From Desulfatiglans anilini DSM 4660 (GTDB lineage Bacteria > Desulfobacterota > DSM-4660 > Desulfatiglandales > Desulfatiglandaceae): a stretch of 64,000 nt of DNA. The first letter of the stretch is position 1. Each line of letters begins with the position of its first letter. The stretch is taken from positions 62,001 to 126,000 of the forward strand of contig NZ_AULM01000005.1 of NCBI RefSeq assembly GCF_000422285.1, read 5' to 3'. The notes under the pieces are model-generated. The model saw nothing but the letters and a program-made list of their open reading frames with translations. It ran no database searches and had not been told where the DNA came from. The position numbers and the translations under genes are program-made. This document shows, piece after piece, positions 8,734-17,373 of this stretch.

Positions 8734-9375
8734 TCAAACAACTCCTTTCTCATTTGATAAGGTTTAAAAACCGATCCGAATCCACTTGAAACATAGGATT
8801 TGAATCTATAGCTTCGCGCTCATCGGTCAAAAAGACCGGCCGCCGCCCACTGGTTGTGGGGCCTGCCTCTGAGGCGGCTCTGGCGGTTCGAATACCATCT
8901 CGATCCCGGTAAGCGATCTGGGTACCGATGCCAGTTCCTGGCCCACACCCTGGGTTCCCTGTCCCTAAGGGCATCCAAGCTCGGGAGCCGAGCGTCCAGT
9001 GCCATTAGTTGCTGCCGGACTTCCTGGGCCTGGCTCTACAACGGCTTGGCCTCATCGCTGCTGATCCCTCCTTGAGGGCATCTGGTCGAACTCGCGGCAA
9101 GAGCCATGGCGGCCGCCACAACCATGATGGGCCGTCCAGGCTTCTACAGCGGTCCCATGATCTCCTTCTTCCTGTTCGGCCCCCGCCCGTATGCAAGCCC
9201 CTGTAAACGACGATCACATTGCGCCGAGTGCTGAATCGTGAGGCTTGAATCTTGATCTTCACTTTTATGCACGTAATGTACCAGTTTTATGCACGTAGTG
9301 TGCAAGTCCGGCTACAGATTTAGATGTTTTGATAAGTATTTGGTATTAAAAGAATTTTGTAGAGATTAACGAGTT
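8734..9375. other. Gene-poor stretch with a tandem 22-bp repeat
   Basis: I see no supportable gene here. A minus-strand frame across about 8820-9230 reads protein-like but carries two in-frame TAG codons, so it is at best a decayed gene. At 9263-9306 a 22-bp unit beginning TTTTATGCACGTA occurs twice in tandem with three mismatches. The stretch may be the scar of a lost mobile element. Confidence 0.4.
9263..9306. repeat. Tandem 22-bp direct repeat
   Basis: The copies at 9263-9284 and 9285-9306 begin TTTTATGCACGTAATGTACC and TTTTATGCACGTAGTGTGCA. They lie about 70 bases upstream of the kinase promoter, so they could be an activator site or an insertion-element end. Confidence 0.6.
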
Positions 9376-9404
9376 TTGCCTACAATCAGATCATTGTGTA
9401 TAAT
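9376..9404 (+). promoter_or_regulatory. Sigma-70 promoter for the kinase/regulator operon
   Basis: The -35 element is TTGCCT (9376-9381), the spacer is 17 bases, and the -10 is a perfect TATAAT (9399-9404). Transcription would start about 30 bases before the RBS AAAGGAG of the histidine kinase. Confidence 0.7.
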
Positions 9405-9444
9405 AATGGCACATGTGTTAATTTGGTGTGTCAAAGGAGATATG

Positions 9445-10920
9445 ATGCGTAGCATTGCCATTTTCCCTCCCACTCTTGGTTTGCGGTCGGCCCTCTTGAT
9501 CTACGTGGTGACCCCGCTGATCAGCGCCTTGGGTCTCAGCGGATACTTTGCACTCAACTCGTTTGAAAAGGAGGTCGAGGCGCGGATGAAAAGCGACCTG
9601 GAGCTTGTAGCCCGCGCTGTCCAGCTGCCCCTGAGTTACGCCCTGGAAAAGGACAGAATGGGGAGCATAATGTTAGCGTTGGAGTCGGTTTTCTCCATCA
9701 AGCGGGTATACAGCGCCTATGTCTATGACAAGGAAGGAGCTGAGATCGCCACCCTCGGATTGGAGGATCCAGACCCAGAGCCTGAACGGCTGACCAAACT
9801 CGCGGCTGATGGAAAGCGACGGGGTGAGTATCTCCGTATTGCAGGGCGAGAGGTATATTCCTACTTCGTGCCTTTGACCGACACAAGCGGGCAGATCAAC
9901 GGGCTTTTCCAGTTGACCCGGAAAGGTACGGATTTCGTCGATCACCTGCGGTCCGTTAGAATAAAAGGGGCCGTAGCCTTGCTTTTTCTGCTCCTGATAC
10001 TCTCCGGCGTTGTCCTTTACGGTCATCACCGCGCGCTCGGACTGGATCTGAAGCGCCTGGCATCGGTCATGTCGAGGGTCGCACAGGGGGACCGTGAAGA
10101 GAGGTTTGCTCACAAAGGGCCGAGGGAGATTGCGGCATTGGGGGCCAGCTTCAACCACATGCTCAACAGCATTCAGAAGGCAGAGCAGCAACTGGAGGAG
10201 CAGCGCAAGGAACAGGCCAAATTGGAGGAGGAGTTGCGCCGTGCTGAAAAATTGGCCGCCATGGGGAGATTTGCTGCAGGGACGGCCCACGAACTGGGGA
10301 CTCCTTTGAGCGTCATCAGCGGGAAGGCTCAGCGAGCTCTTCGGAATCCGCACTTAGAACCTGAGCATCGGCAGGCATTCCTCGCCATCCGAAATCAGGT
10401 CCTTCGGATGCAATGCATCATCAAGCAGTTGATGGACTTTACACGCAGCAATCCCATCAGGTATGCCGCTGCACTCCCATCTCGCCTGGCGGGATCTGCG
10501 GCTGCTGCCGTAGCAGAAGATAGCGAGGCCAACCGGACGGCCGTCGCCCTGCGGGGTCCCAAAGACGCTAAGCCGATCCTGATGGACGCCATGAGGGTTG
10601 AGCAGGCCCTCATTAATCTCCTTCGCAACGCTATCCAGAGCGCCAGCGGGGGGAACGTCCTTCTTTCGTGGGAACAAGGAGAGGAATGGGTGGGCTTTTG
10701 CGTGGAAGACAACGGTCCGGGCGTACCCGTGGAAAAGCGCTCCGAAATCTTTGAGCCATTTTATACGACGAAACAGGTGGGACAAGGCACAGGCCTTGGT
10801 CTGTCTGTGGTGTATGCAGTAGCCGAAGAACATGGCGGCTATGTAGAGGTAGACGACAGTCGGATGGGGGGCGCATGTTTCAGGCTCATGCTCCCTGCGA
10901 GGGCGGCTGACAATGGGTAG
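9445..10920 (+). CDS. Sensor histidine kinase (HAMP, HisKA, HATPase), NtrB-like partner
   Basis: About 491 residues from ATG 9445; ATG 9442 is adjacent, and AAGGAG at 9434-9439 favours 9445. Two membrane helices (about 10-35 and 170-195) flank a periplasmic sensor of about 130 residues. Then come HAMP, a coiled segment (AEQQLEEQRKEQAKLEEELR), the HisKA box FAAGTAHELGTPLSVISGKA with the phospho-acceptor His, and the ATPase domain (LINLLRNAIQSA, VEDNGPGVP, FEPFYTTK, GTGLGLSVVYAVAEEHGG). An upstream frame extension to 9376 overlaps the promoter and is rejected. It is cotranscribed with the NtrC-type regulator that starts 15 bases later. The stimulus is unknown. Confidence 0.9.
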   Translation: MRSIAIFPPTLGLRSALLIYVVTPLISALGLSGYFALNSFEKEVEARMKSDLELVARAVQLPLSYALEKDRMGSIMLALESVFSIKRVYSAYVYDKEGAEIATLGLEDPDPEPERLTKLAADGKRRGEYLRIAGREVYSYFVPLTDTSGQINGLFQLTRKGTDFVDHLRSVRIKGAVALLFLLLILSGVVLYGHHRALGLDLKRLASVMSRVAQGDREERFAHKGPREIAALGASFNHMLNSIQKAEQQLEEQRKEQAKLEEELRRAEKLAAMGRFAAGTAHELGTPLSVISGKAQRALRNPHLEPEHRQAFLAIRNQVLRMQCIIKQLMDFTRSNPIRYAAALPSRLAGSAAAAVAEDSEANRTAVALRGPKDAKPILMDAMRVEQALINLLRNAIQSASGGNVLLSWEQGEEWVGFCVEDNGPGVPVEKRSEIFEPFYTTKQVGQGTGLGLSVVYAVAEEHGGYVEVDDSRMGGACFRLMLPARAADNG

Positions 10921-10934
10921 ATAAGAGGAAATCC

Positions 10935-12347
10935 ATGCCGGAAAGAAATGCAGAAAAGGAACTCGTATTGATTGTGGAGGACGACGAAGCCCTCGGGACA
11001 CTTCTTGAGGAGGAGATAGAGGATTGTGGACTGGAGGTGCGTTGGACGCCAAGCGCCGAGGAAGCATGGAAACTCATGGAGGGTTGGTGGCCTGACGTGA
11101 TTGTCTGTGACCTGAGGCTTCCGGGCATGGACGGCCTCGGCTTTCTCAAAGAAGTTCAGGAAAAGGCGGCCGATTTGCCTCCCAAATTCCTGATTATCAC
11201 GGCCTTCGGCACCATTTCAAGGGCCGTGGAGGCTTTGAAGGCAGGCGCAGAGGACTTTCTCACAAAACCCCTTGACTTGGAGCATTTCACGTTGTCTGTA
11301 ACACGGATACTGGAGAGAAAGCGTCTCCAGGAGGCGGTCAATTGGATGAAGGGAGCGTTTCCGCCGGACAGCTTCCACGGCATGTATGGTAGCAGTGCAG
11401 CCATGCGCCTTCTGTTCGAACAGATACGCCAAGTTGCGGATGCCCAGGGGCCTGTCCTGATCCTGGGGGAGAGCGGCTCGGGAAAAGAACTGGTAACGAG
11501 GGCTATTCATAACGAGAGCACACGCGCAAACGGGCCCTTTCTGCCTGTCAACTGCGCCGGGATCCCGGAACATCTGGTGGAAAGCGAATTTTTCGGCCAT
11601 GCAGCGGGTTCCTTCACCGGCGCACAGAGGAGCCGTCAGGGCCTTTTTGCGGAGGCTGAAGGGGGCTCGTTGTTCCTGGACGAGATTTCCGAAATGCCCC
11701 TTTTTCTCCAGGCAAAACTCCTGCGCATCCTCCAGGACGGGAAGGTCAGGCGGGTGGGAGAGAACAAGGAACACCAGGCAGACGTACGAGTCCTGGCAGC
11801 CACCCACAGGGACCTTGAGGAAGAGGTCCGCCAGGGCCGTTTTCGGGAGGACCTCTTTTTCCGGTTAGAGACCTTTACCGTAAAGGTCCCGCCGCTGAGG
11901 GAACGGGGCGAAGATATCGAACTGCTTGCGGGCAGATTCCTGCAGCAGTTTTCCCTTGCCCTCAACAGGAGGATCAAAGGATTCTCCCATACCGCCCTGG
12001 AAAAGATCGCCAGATATCCCTTTCCGGGGAATGTGCGGGAACTCCGCAATGCCGTGGAAAGGGCCGTCACCTTTGCCACCGGAGCATGGATTCAACCAGA
12101 GCACCTGCCGACGAGGATCAGGAATTACAATTCGGCGATAGGCGAACCAAGGAACGATAAACGCGAGTTCCTCGGGGCAGGTGAGATACTCCCGCCCCTG
12201 GCTGAAATCGAACAGCGCTATATTCGTCATGTTCTAAAACGGGTCAATGGAAACAAGCGTCAAGCCGCCGCCATCCTGGGCATCGGTAGGAGGACTCTTT
12301 ACCGAAAAATCGGGGAGAAAATGCAAGATGGGTTGAATACAGAGTAG
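10935..12347 (+). CDS. Sigma-54-dependent response regulator (NtrC/AtoC family)
   Basis: A 470-residue regulator in three parts. The receiver (about 1-125) has acidic residues EDDE and phospho-acceptor Asp in VIVCDLRLPGMDG. The AAA+ domain (about 150-380) has Walker A GESGSGKE, the sigma-54 loop GSFTGA, and Walker B GGSLFLDEI. The Fis-type HTH ends the protein (NKRQAAAILGIGRRTLYRKI). The loop reads GSFTGA rather than GAFTGA. It pairs with the upstream kinase. No obvious -24/-12 promoter lies nearby, so its targets may be elsewhere. Confidence 0.93.
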   Translation: MPERNAEKELVLIVEDDEALGTLLEEEIEDCGLEVRWTPSAEEAWKLMEGWWPDVIVCDLRLPGMDGLGFLKEVQEKAADLPPKFLIITAFGTISRAVEALKAGAEDFLTKPLDLEHFTLSVTRILERKRLQEAVNWMKGAFPPDSFHGMYGSSAAMRLLFEQIRQVADAQGPVLILGESGSGKELVTRAIHNESTRANGPFLPVNCAGIPEHLVESEFFGHAAGSFTGAQRSRQGLFAEAEGGSLFLDEISEMPLFLQAKLLRILQDGKVRRVGENKEHQADVRVLAATHRDLEEEVRQGRFREDLFFRLETFTVKVPPLRERGEDIELLAGRFLQQFSLALNRRIKGFSHTALEKIARYPFPGNVRELRNAVERAVTFATGAWIQPEHLPTRIRNYNSAIGEPRNDKREFLGAGEILPPLAEIEQRYIRHVLKRVNGNKRQAAAILGIGRRTLYRKIGEKMQDGLNTE

Positions 12348-12415
12348 GAACGCTCAGGGGGCCTAAGGCTCGGGACGTTGAAAAAAACTAACTTTTTAAC
12401 GGTGGCCCGGTGTAT

Positions 12416-12664
12416 TCAAAGGCGCGGTGATTGAGTGGACACCATCTCGTATCGTTCTTCATTGCATTGAATTGATTTCGGGATTTTATGCATTTGGAGC
12501 ATGAATTTACCGGAATGGTCCACGGCAACGAGAGCGCCGGTTAGATTCTGGACGATATTCCTGAGCGATGCTTCGATGCGATCGCAAACAAGCCCGATGC
12601 CATTGGATATCAACAACCGCGTCAAAAAATAAATTCCAATGGGCAGCAGCAAGACCGAGGACAT
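12416..12664 (-). CDS. Doubtful small membrane protein
   Basis: An 82-residue frame. The N-terminus is hydrophobic (SSVLLLPIGIYFLTRLLI), followed by an amphipathic part and the phrase NLTGALVAVDHSGKF, which resembles the start of a PAS-type sensor domain. It then ends abruptly. It could be a truncated sensor remnant or a chance frame. No clear ribosome-binding site was found. Confidence 0.25.
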   Translation of the reverse strand: MSSVLLLPIGIYFLTRLLISNGIGLVCDRIEASLRNIVQNLTGALVAVDHSGKFMLQMHKIPKSIQCNEERYEMVSTQSPRL

Positions 12665-12926
12665 CAGAAAGGAATTGATTTAAGACAATGAAAAAAGCCA
12701 CGGCAAGGAAAATCTCTGAGACGGTAGAGATCTTACGGTTGCCTGTAGTGATATCGCTTTATGAGGAGCGGCGATCGTCTTGCTCGGGGAACTCTTTTGA
12801 CTGAGGCCTTAGGAATGGCTTTCGGATTGACATGTGCGACGAGTGCGCATATGGTCTCAAATGTTGTCGAAATGGATTGCTGGAATGCATAAACAGATCA
12901 TGGTGTCCATGCGGAAAAAACGCTTT

Positions 12927-12983
12927 GGAAACGAAATCGTTTCCAGCCGGGAAATGAGAATTTTTCTTCATCATTGGAAACGA
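12927..12983 (+). promoter_or_regulatory. Candidate operator: GGAAACGA inverted repeat plus a third half-site
   Basis: GGAAACGA-AA-TCGTTTCC forms an 18-bp dyad at 12927-12944, and the same half-site recurs at 12976-12983, 18 bases before the ATG of the lipoprotein gene. The arrangement fits a dimeric repressor or activator site controlling that gene. Confidence 0.45.
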
Positions 12984-13001
12984 GTTAGACAGGGAACGAC
13001 G

Positions 13002-14012
13002 ATGGCTCTACTCAGATGGCTTTTGGCGATGGTTCCAGCGGTATTCATTTGTCTGGCCGGGTGCGGTGAGAGGGCAGGGCTCAATCTGCGCGAGCGCGCG
13101 ACCGTGCAATTGAAATGGGTTCATCAGGCGCAGTTTGCGGGGTTTTATGCGGCCCAGGAAAATGGGTTGTATACGCGGGAGAATCTGCAGGTGGACTTCC
13201 TCGAGGGCGGAGAGGAGGTCGATGTGGTGGGTTCCCTCCTTTCGGGGAAGGCGCAGTTTGCGGTCTTGAGTCCTGAAGATGTGTTGGTGAGGCGGAGTGC
13301 CGGGGCGCCGCTCGTGGCGGTTGCCGCGTTGTACAGGCGCAGCGCGGTGGTATATGCTGTCAAAAAAGGGTCGGGGATTGGGAGGCTCTCTGATTTTAGA
13401 GGGAGGACCGCAGCGGTGAGCGGGGAGAAGGATTCGTTCTGCGAATTCGAGTACCAGTTTCGTGCATTGCTCAAAAGGGCCGGCCTGCCGGAATCCGAGG
13501 TCGACTTTCTGCCTTACGACAGCTCCTACAAGGAGTTCATCGAGGACAGAGCGGACATCACCGCCGCGTATATCACGGCAGGGGTTGTCAAACTGAACCG
13601 CGAGGGATGCGAACTCGATCTCTTCCGGCCTGCGGATTACGGCATACGATTTTATTCCGACCTCCTCGTGACGACTGAAAAAATGCTGGTACGGGATCCG
13701 GGGTTGGTCGAGCGGTTTTCGCGTGCGACCCTGGAAGGGTGGCGCATCGCCCTGGCGGACCGGGATGCCGCCCTTGATGCCGTGATGAAGTATGCCCGGA
13801 TCAAAGACAGGGAGTACCAGTCGGCGATGATGGAAGCACAGGCGCCCCTGGTCGACACCGGCGAAGACAGGATCGGGTGGATGAAGGAGAAAGACTGGCA
13901 CGAAATGCAGGCGGTGTTGGTGGAGGAGGGGGTTCTGACCTCGCCGGTAGACGTGAGCAGGGCATTTACTATGGCCGTCCTCGAGAGAATCTATGCAGGG
14001 GGCGGGAGATGA
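13002..14012 (+). CDS. NMT1/THI5-like ABC substrate-binding lipoprotein
   Basis: A 336-residue protein from ATG 13002, chosen because it begins a proper lipoprotein signal (MALLRWLLAMVPAVFICLAG with lipobox LAGC, Cys about residue 22). Longer upstream starts would bury this signal. The body matches NMT1/THI5-type binding proteins: VQLKWVHQAQFAGFYAAQEN, a GGEEVDVVGSLLSGKAQFAV segment, and ITAAYITAGVV. Relatives bind pyrimidine/thiamine precursors or alkanesulfonates, but no permease or ATPase gene is adjacent, so it may act with distant partners. The GGAAACGA dyad lies directly upstream. Confidence 0.82.
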   Translation: MALLRWLLAMVPAVFICLAGCGERAGLNLRERATVQLKWVHQAQFAGFYAAQENGLYTRENLQVDFLEGGEEVDVVGSLLSGKAQFAVLSPEDVLVRRSAGAPLVAVAALYRRSAVVYAVKKGSGIGRLSDFRGRTAAVSGEKDSFCEFEYQFRALLKRAGLPESEVDFLPYDSSYKEFIEDRADITAAYITAGVVKLNREGCELDLFRPADYGIRFYSDLLVTTEKMLVRDPGLVERFSRATLEGWRIALADRDAALDAVMKYARIKDREYQSAMMEAQAPLVDTGEDRIGWMKEKDWHEMQAVLVEEGVLTSPVDVSRAFTMAVLERIYAGGGR

Positions 14013-14125
14013 TCATCGGCGCGGGCAGGTGGCCAGGCGGTTCAGTGAGAGGATCTTGCAGCGAACGCGCGGGATTTTCTTCCTGTTCCCGGAGAACTTG
14101 ACCGGATCGAAACAGAGGGTGACAG

Positions 14126-15418
14126 ATGGCGCTTAATCATTCCATCGAGCGCGGATCCCCGGACGAAGGCTCTACATCCGATCGCGAGACGCAGTTGATC
14201 GGGCGCGTCGCCCTGTATGCCTTTCTGGTGAACGTGGGTCTCGCTGGCATGAAAGCGGCCCTGGCTTTTTTCTCGAACAGCCTGGCGGTGACGGCCGGGG
14301 CGATCGATTCGGGAACCGATGCCGTCGCCTCACTGGTCCTTTTTGCGGGCGTGAAACTTTCGACCCGCAAGTCCGCATCCTTTCCTCTAGGACTCTACAA
14401 GATCGAGAACCTCCTCTCGGTCTTCGTCGCCATTTCGATATTTTTTGCAGGCTATGAGATCGCGAGAAGGATTCTGCAGGAATCCCTCGTGCCGCCCGAG
14501 ATCTCGCTTGACATTTTGCTCCTGCTCCTTGCAGGCACGGTCGTGACCTACCTCTTCGGACTCTATGCGCTGCGGGTCGGACGCCGGACAGGTTCTCCGA
14601 CGCTGATCGCCGAGGGGAAGCACCGGCAGGTGGATGTTCTATCGTCTGTTGTCGTTCTGGCAGCGGTGCTGCCTCCTTTTCTTGGATGGGATTTCGAGGT
14701 CAGGGGTGTTTCGATCGATCAGGTCGCCGCGGGCGTCGTCCTGCTTTTTATCGCAAGGGCGGGGTGGGAACTGCTCTCAGACGGGATGCGGGTGCTGTTG
14801 GACGCCTCGGCTGATTTCAAAACGTTGACCGATGTGCGGGAGATTCTGCTGGGCCACCCGCTCGTGACGGAGGTCCGTTCCCTGACAGGCCGCAACGCCG
14901 GACGATTCCGCTTTTTGCAGGCAAGCGTGGCAGTGAGGACAGACAACCTCGAGGCGGCGCACCGGATCAGTGGGGAACTTGAAACAGCGATCCGGGACAA
15001 GATCCCCCACGTCGAGCGCGCGATGATCTATTGCGAGCCCGAGCCCCGGGTAAACGTGCGGATAGCGGTCCCCCTGGCGGACCGGGAGGGGACGGTCAGC
15101 CGGCACTTTGGGGAGGCGCCGTATTTCGGCATCGTGACGCTGAGGACCTCCGACGGGGAGATTCAGGCGCGGGACCTGGTCGAAAATCCTCATTCGCAGG
15201 TGGGTACGGGCAAAGGGCTGCGCGTGGCCGAGCGGCTGGTGGAGCTTAAGGTGGACAAGGTCTATGTGACGGAGGATATCTCGCACAAGGGGCCGGGGTA
15301 TGTCTTCGGAAACGCGGGAGTGGAGGTCGGAATGACCGCCTCTGAACGGTTGGACGAGATTACCGATGAGATCGCATCAAGAAGAAGATGGCTCCGAACG
15401 GACCTCCATCGGAAGTAG
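14126..15418 (+). CDS. Cation diffusion facilitator fused to a NifX/NifB-type domain
   Basis: A 430-residue divalent metal exporter with an extra domain. Residues about 25-215 form the six-helix CDF core; the metal site is suggested by SLAVTAGAIDSGTDAVASL and by HRQVDVLSSVVV. A CDF cytoplasmic domain follows (about 215-300; VREILLGHPLVTEVRSL). From about residue 307 the protein continues into a dinitrogenase iron-molybdenum cofactor (NifX/NafY-like) fold: VRIAVPLADREGTVSRHFGE, then YFGIVTL and GLRVAERLVELKVDKVYV. That domain binds metal clusters in nitrogenase assembly proteins, so here it may sense or chaperone metal. The end overlaps the convergent kinase gene by 42 bases. Confidence 0.9.
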   Translation: MALNHSIERGSPDEGSTSDRETQLIGRVALYAFLVNVGLAGMKAALAFFSNSLAVTAGAIDSGTDAVASLVLFAGVKLSTRKSASFPLGLYKIENLLSVFVAISIFFAGYEIARRILQESLVPPEISLDILLLLLAGTVVTYLFGLYALRVGRRTGSPTLIAEGKHRQVDVLSSVVVLAAVLPPFLGWDFEVRGVSIDQVAAGVVLLFIARAGWELLSDGMRVLLDASADFKTLTDVREILLGHPLVTEVRSLTGRNAGRFRFLQASVAVRTDNLEAAHRISGELETAIRDKIPHVERAMIYCEPEPRVNVRIAVPLADREGTVSRHFGEAPYFGIVTLRTSDGEIQARDLVENPHSQVGTGKGLRVAERLVELKVDKVYVTEDISHKGPGYVFGNAGVEVGMTASERLDEITDEIASRRRWLRTDLHRK

Positions 15419-16510
15419 GCCCTTCTGGCGTTTCGGCTTCGGCAGCACTACGCTGAAGGTCGACCCTTGCCCCCAGAGGCTTCGGACCTCGATGCGGCCG
15501 CCATGGGCTTTGACAATGCGTTTTGCCCCGGCAAGCCCCAGACCGAAGCCTTCCTTCGTGGCAGAGGTGCGTCCACGTCCGAAGGCGTCGAAGATGAAAG
15601 GCAGGTCTTCGGACCGGATGCCCGTCCCCTGGTCCTGCACGCTTACGCGGATCTCGTCCGCAGTCTCGGAGAGGGTCACCGTGATCTTCGTGCTTGGCTT
15701 CGAGAACTTCAGGGCATTGTCGAGCAGATTCCTGAAGACCCTTCGCAGGTGCTGACTGTCGGCTTCTACGGGGGAAAGCGGCTCCTCCGAAACAAGTTCG
15801 AGATCGATCCCGGAGGCGGCTGCCTGGACTTGATAGCTTTCGAGGAGGTCTAGGATTTCGCGATCGATCGAGATCAGGGCCAGGTCGAGCTTCAGCCTGC
15901 CGGACATCAGGCGGGAAAAGTCCAGAAAACTCGAGATCAGCGAGTCGACCTGGGAGACCTCCTTGCGGATGATGTTCAGATAGTCTTCCTGCTTCTCGTC
16001 GGAGAGGTTTTTGCGATGCTTGAGCAACCGCAGCACAAACCCGCCGATGATGCTGATGCTGGATTTGAGGTCGTGGGCGAACATGGAGACGATGTTGTTC
16101 CGTTCGCGCTCGAGCGTCTTGATACGGGAGATGTCCTGGAAGGATTCGACGCCGCCGATGAGCGCCCCCTGGTCATCGAGCAGCGCGGCTGCGCTCATCC
16201 TGACGGGGATGATCTCTCCGTGTCGGTTCGTGATGGTGCTCTCGACCAGCGAAACGGGCTTCATGCCGTTGATGGCGGCCTGCAGGGGGCAGCGTCCGCG
16301 GCACATGGAGCTTCTCATGATGTCCCCGCAGAACCGGCCTTTCACTTCTTCCAAGGTGTAGCCCAGCATCCGTTCGGCCCAGGGGTTGAGGCCCGTTATG
16401 CGCATGTCGGAATCCACCGTCACCACAGCGGTGGGGAGGCTGTTGATAACGAATCGGTGGAATTTCAACCGGTCGTCATCCGTTTCTGAGGATGGAATCC
16501 GGGTCTCCAT
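15377..16510 (-). CDS. PAS-domain sensor histidine kinase (soluble)
   Basis: A 377-residue cytoplasmic kinase without membrane helices. The PAS domain (about 20-135) contains a cysteine group, CGDIMRSSMCRGRCPL, which might bind a metal or cofactor or respond to redox. Then come the HisKA box (FAHDLKSSISIIGGFVLRLL) and the ATPase domain (NLLDNALKFS, VQDQGTGI, FGLGLAGAKRIVKAHGG). No response regulator is adjacent, so it is an orphan kinase. It overlaps the 3' end of the CDF gene tail to tail. Confidence 0.9.
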   Translation of the reverse strand: METRIPSSETDDDRLKFHRFVINSLPTAVVTVDSDMRITGLNPWAERMLGYTLEEVKGRFCGDIMRSSMCRGRCPLQAAINGMKPVSLVESTITNRHGEIIPVRMSAAALLDDQGALIGGVESFQDISRIKTLERERNNIVSMFAHDLKSSISIIGGFVLRLLKHRKNLSDEKQEDYLNIIRKEVSQVDSLISSFLDFSRLMSGRLKLDLALISIDREILDLLESYQVQAAASGIDLELVSEEPLSPVEADSQHLRRVFRNLLDNALKFSKPSTKITVTLSETADEIRVSVQDQGTGIRSEDLPFIFDAFGRGRTSATKEGFGLGLAGAKRIVKAHGGRIEVRSLWGQGSTFSVVLPKPKRQKGLLPMEVRSEPSSS

Positions 16511-16570
16511 GGTGAATCCTCCACAGGACTTCGCAGGACAGGAATGCGCTTCAATCGCGGCGGTTTGAGA

Positions 16571-16605
16571 CCCGGGAAGGCGTTTTAACGCTTTCCCGGG
16601 TTTTT
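16571..16605 (+). terminator. GC-rich hairpin followed by T5, overlapping the end of the lipoprotein gene
   Basis: CCCGGGAAGGCGTT pairs with AACGCTTTCCCGGG and is followed by TTTTT on the plus strand. On the minus strand there is no T-run. It overlaps the last codons of the 16585-17040 gene and could stop antisense transcription or stabilise that mRNA's end. Confidence 0.5.
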
Positions 16606-17040
16606 GTTCCTGCCCTTTCCTCTGCCCTGGTTGTCCTCCAGCCCCGGCGGATATCTTTTGACCACGTCCGAGTGGTAGACATAGGGCCGGTCTGTGTCCA
16701 TTTCGATGACAGCGTAACGGTCCAGGTCGATGCGGATGGAAGAGGGCAGAGCGACCGCCGCCCTCCAGCCGCCGCCCTCATAATAGAAATAGAGGCGCCG
16801 GGACCCGTCATAGTAGACATAGTCGTCAGGATAATAACGGTAGCGATATTTGGCACGGTATCCATGCGCCGGGGCCCAGGGCGGCGGACCCTGGCCTTCC
16901 GGCTCAGCGCGGTATGCGCTGCCGCCTTCGCCGGCGGAGACGGCCACGCCGGCACAGCCGAGGCCTAGCAGGCCGAGGCCCACCAATGCGAGCGTCAAAA
17001 GAACGAGTTGTCTTTTCACGGTCGAGGGTTTGCCATGCAT
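16585..17040 (-). CDS. Hypothetical lipoprotein, Tyr-rich
   Basis: A 151-residue exported protein. The signal sequence (RQLVLLTLALVGLGLLGLGC) ends in a lipobox-like GLGC, so it is probably lipid-anchored. The mature part is rich in aromatic residues (YRAKYRYRYYPDDYVYYDGS, then RLYFYYEGGGW) and ends in a basic tail (GRGKGRNKNPGKR). A similar look is seen in small envelope proteins described as YXWXXGXW-like, but I do not recognise a defined family. No operon partner is evident. Confidence 0.7.
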   Translation of the reverse strand: MHGKPSTVKRQLVLLTLALVGLGLLGLGCAGVAVSAGEGGSAYRAEPEGQGPPPWAPAHGYRAKYRYRYYPDDYVYYDGSRRLYFYYEGGGWRAAVALPSSIRIDLDRYAVIEMDTDRPYVYHSDVVKRYPPGLEDNQGRGKGRNKNPGKR

Positions 17041-17373
17041 CGTTCTGCCTCCGGGCTAAAATGAATCAGGACAGGTTCAAACTTCCCGGGCTGGAAACCC
17101 GGCGCGTCTGAACCGTTCAGTTTTGGGTCACACGCGGCCCGTGTCCGCTTTCTGCTTCGCCAGGGACTATTGAAGCGCGATTGAAGACGGCTGTCAAGGA
17201 AGACCTTTTTTGAGCAGCCGCAGGGCGGGCTGCGTGGCCTCGAGGGAGTGTGAGGCAGGGATGGGGCGCCCTTCGCGCTCCGAACGTATTTTCTCCTTTA
17301 TTCCGCAGGGCTTCCTGATGATAATGTGAACCCGAATGGAGAATCGTGGTTACCCGGTCTCGAGGGATGTCCT
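17041..17373. other. Divergent intergenic region
   Basis: Bases between the lipoprotein and the antiporter gene. I see only a GC-rich dyad near 17213-17233 (GCAGCC with GGCTGC). No gene or clear promoter is visible. Confidence 0.4.

Larger units (their letters stand above)
12348..13001. other. Intergenic stretch, low GC, with one doubtful minus-strand ORF
   Basis: This 650-bp gap contains an inverted repeat with a third half-site near its end (listed separately). An 82-codon minus-strand frame at 12416-12664 could encode a one-helix protein with a GALVAVDHSGKF segment, but no RBS or family supports it. I see nothing else I can name. Confidence 0.4.

Noticed and set aside
8820..9240. Minus-strand protein-like frame with two in-frame TAG codons, considered as a recoded gene
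   Set aside because: No start, RBS or family, and no conserved context around the TAG codons; at best a decayed gene.
9407..9420. TGGCACATGTGTTAAT considered as a sigma-54 promoter
   Set aside because: The -12 GC is missing, and a good sigma-70 promoter overlaps just upstream.
16851..16870. TTGGCACGGTATCCATGC considered as a sigma-54 promoter
   Set aside because: GG to GC spacing is wrong and it lies inside a coding sequence in the antisense direction.
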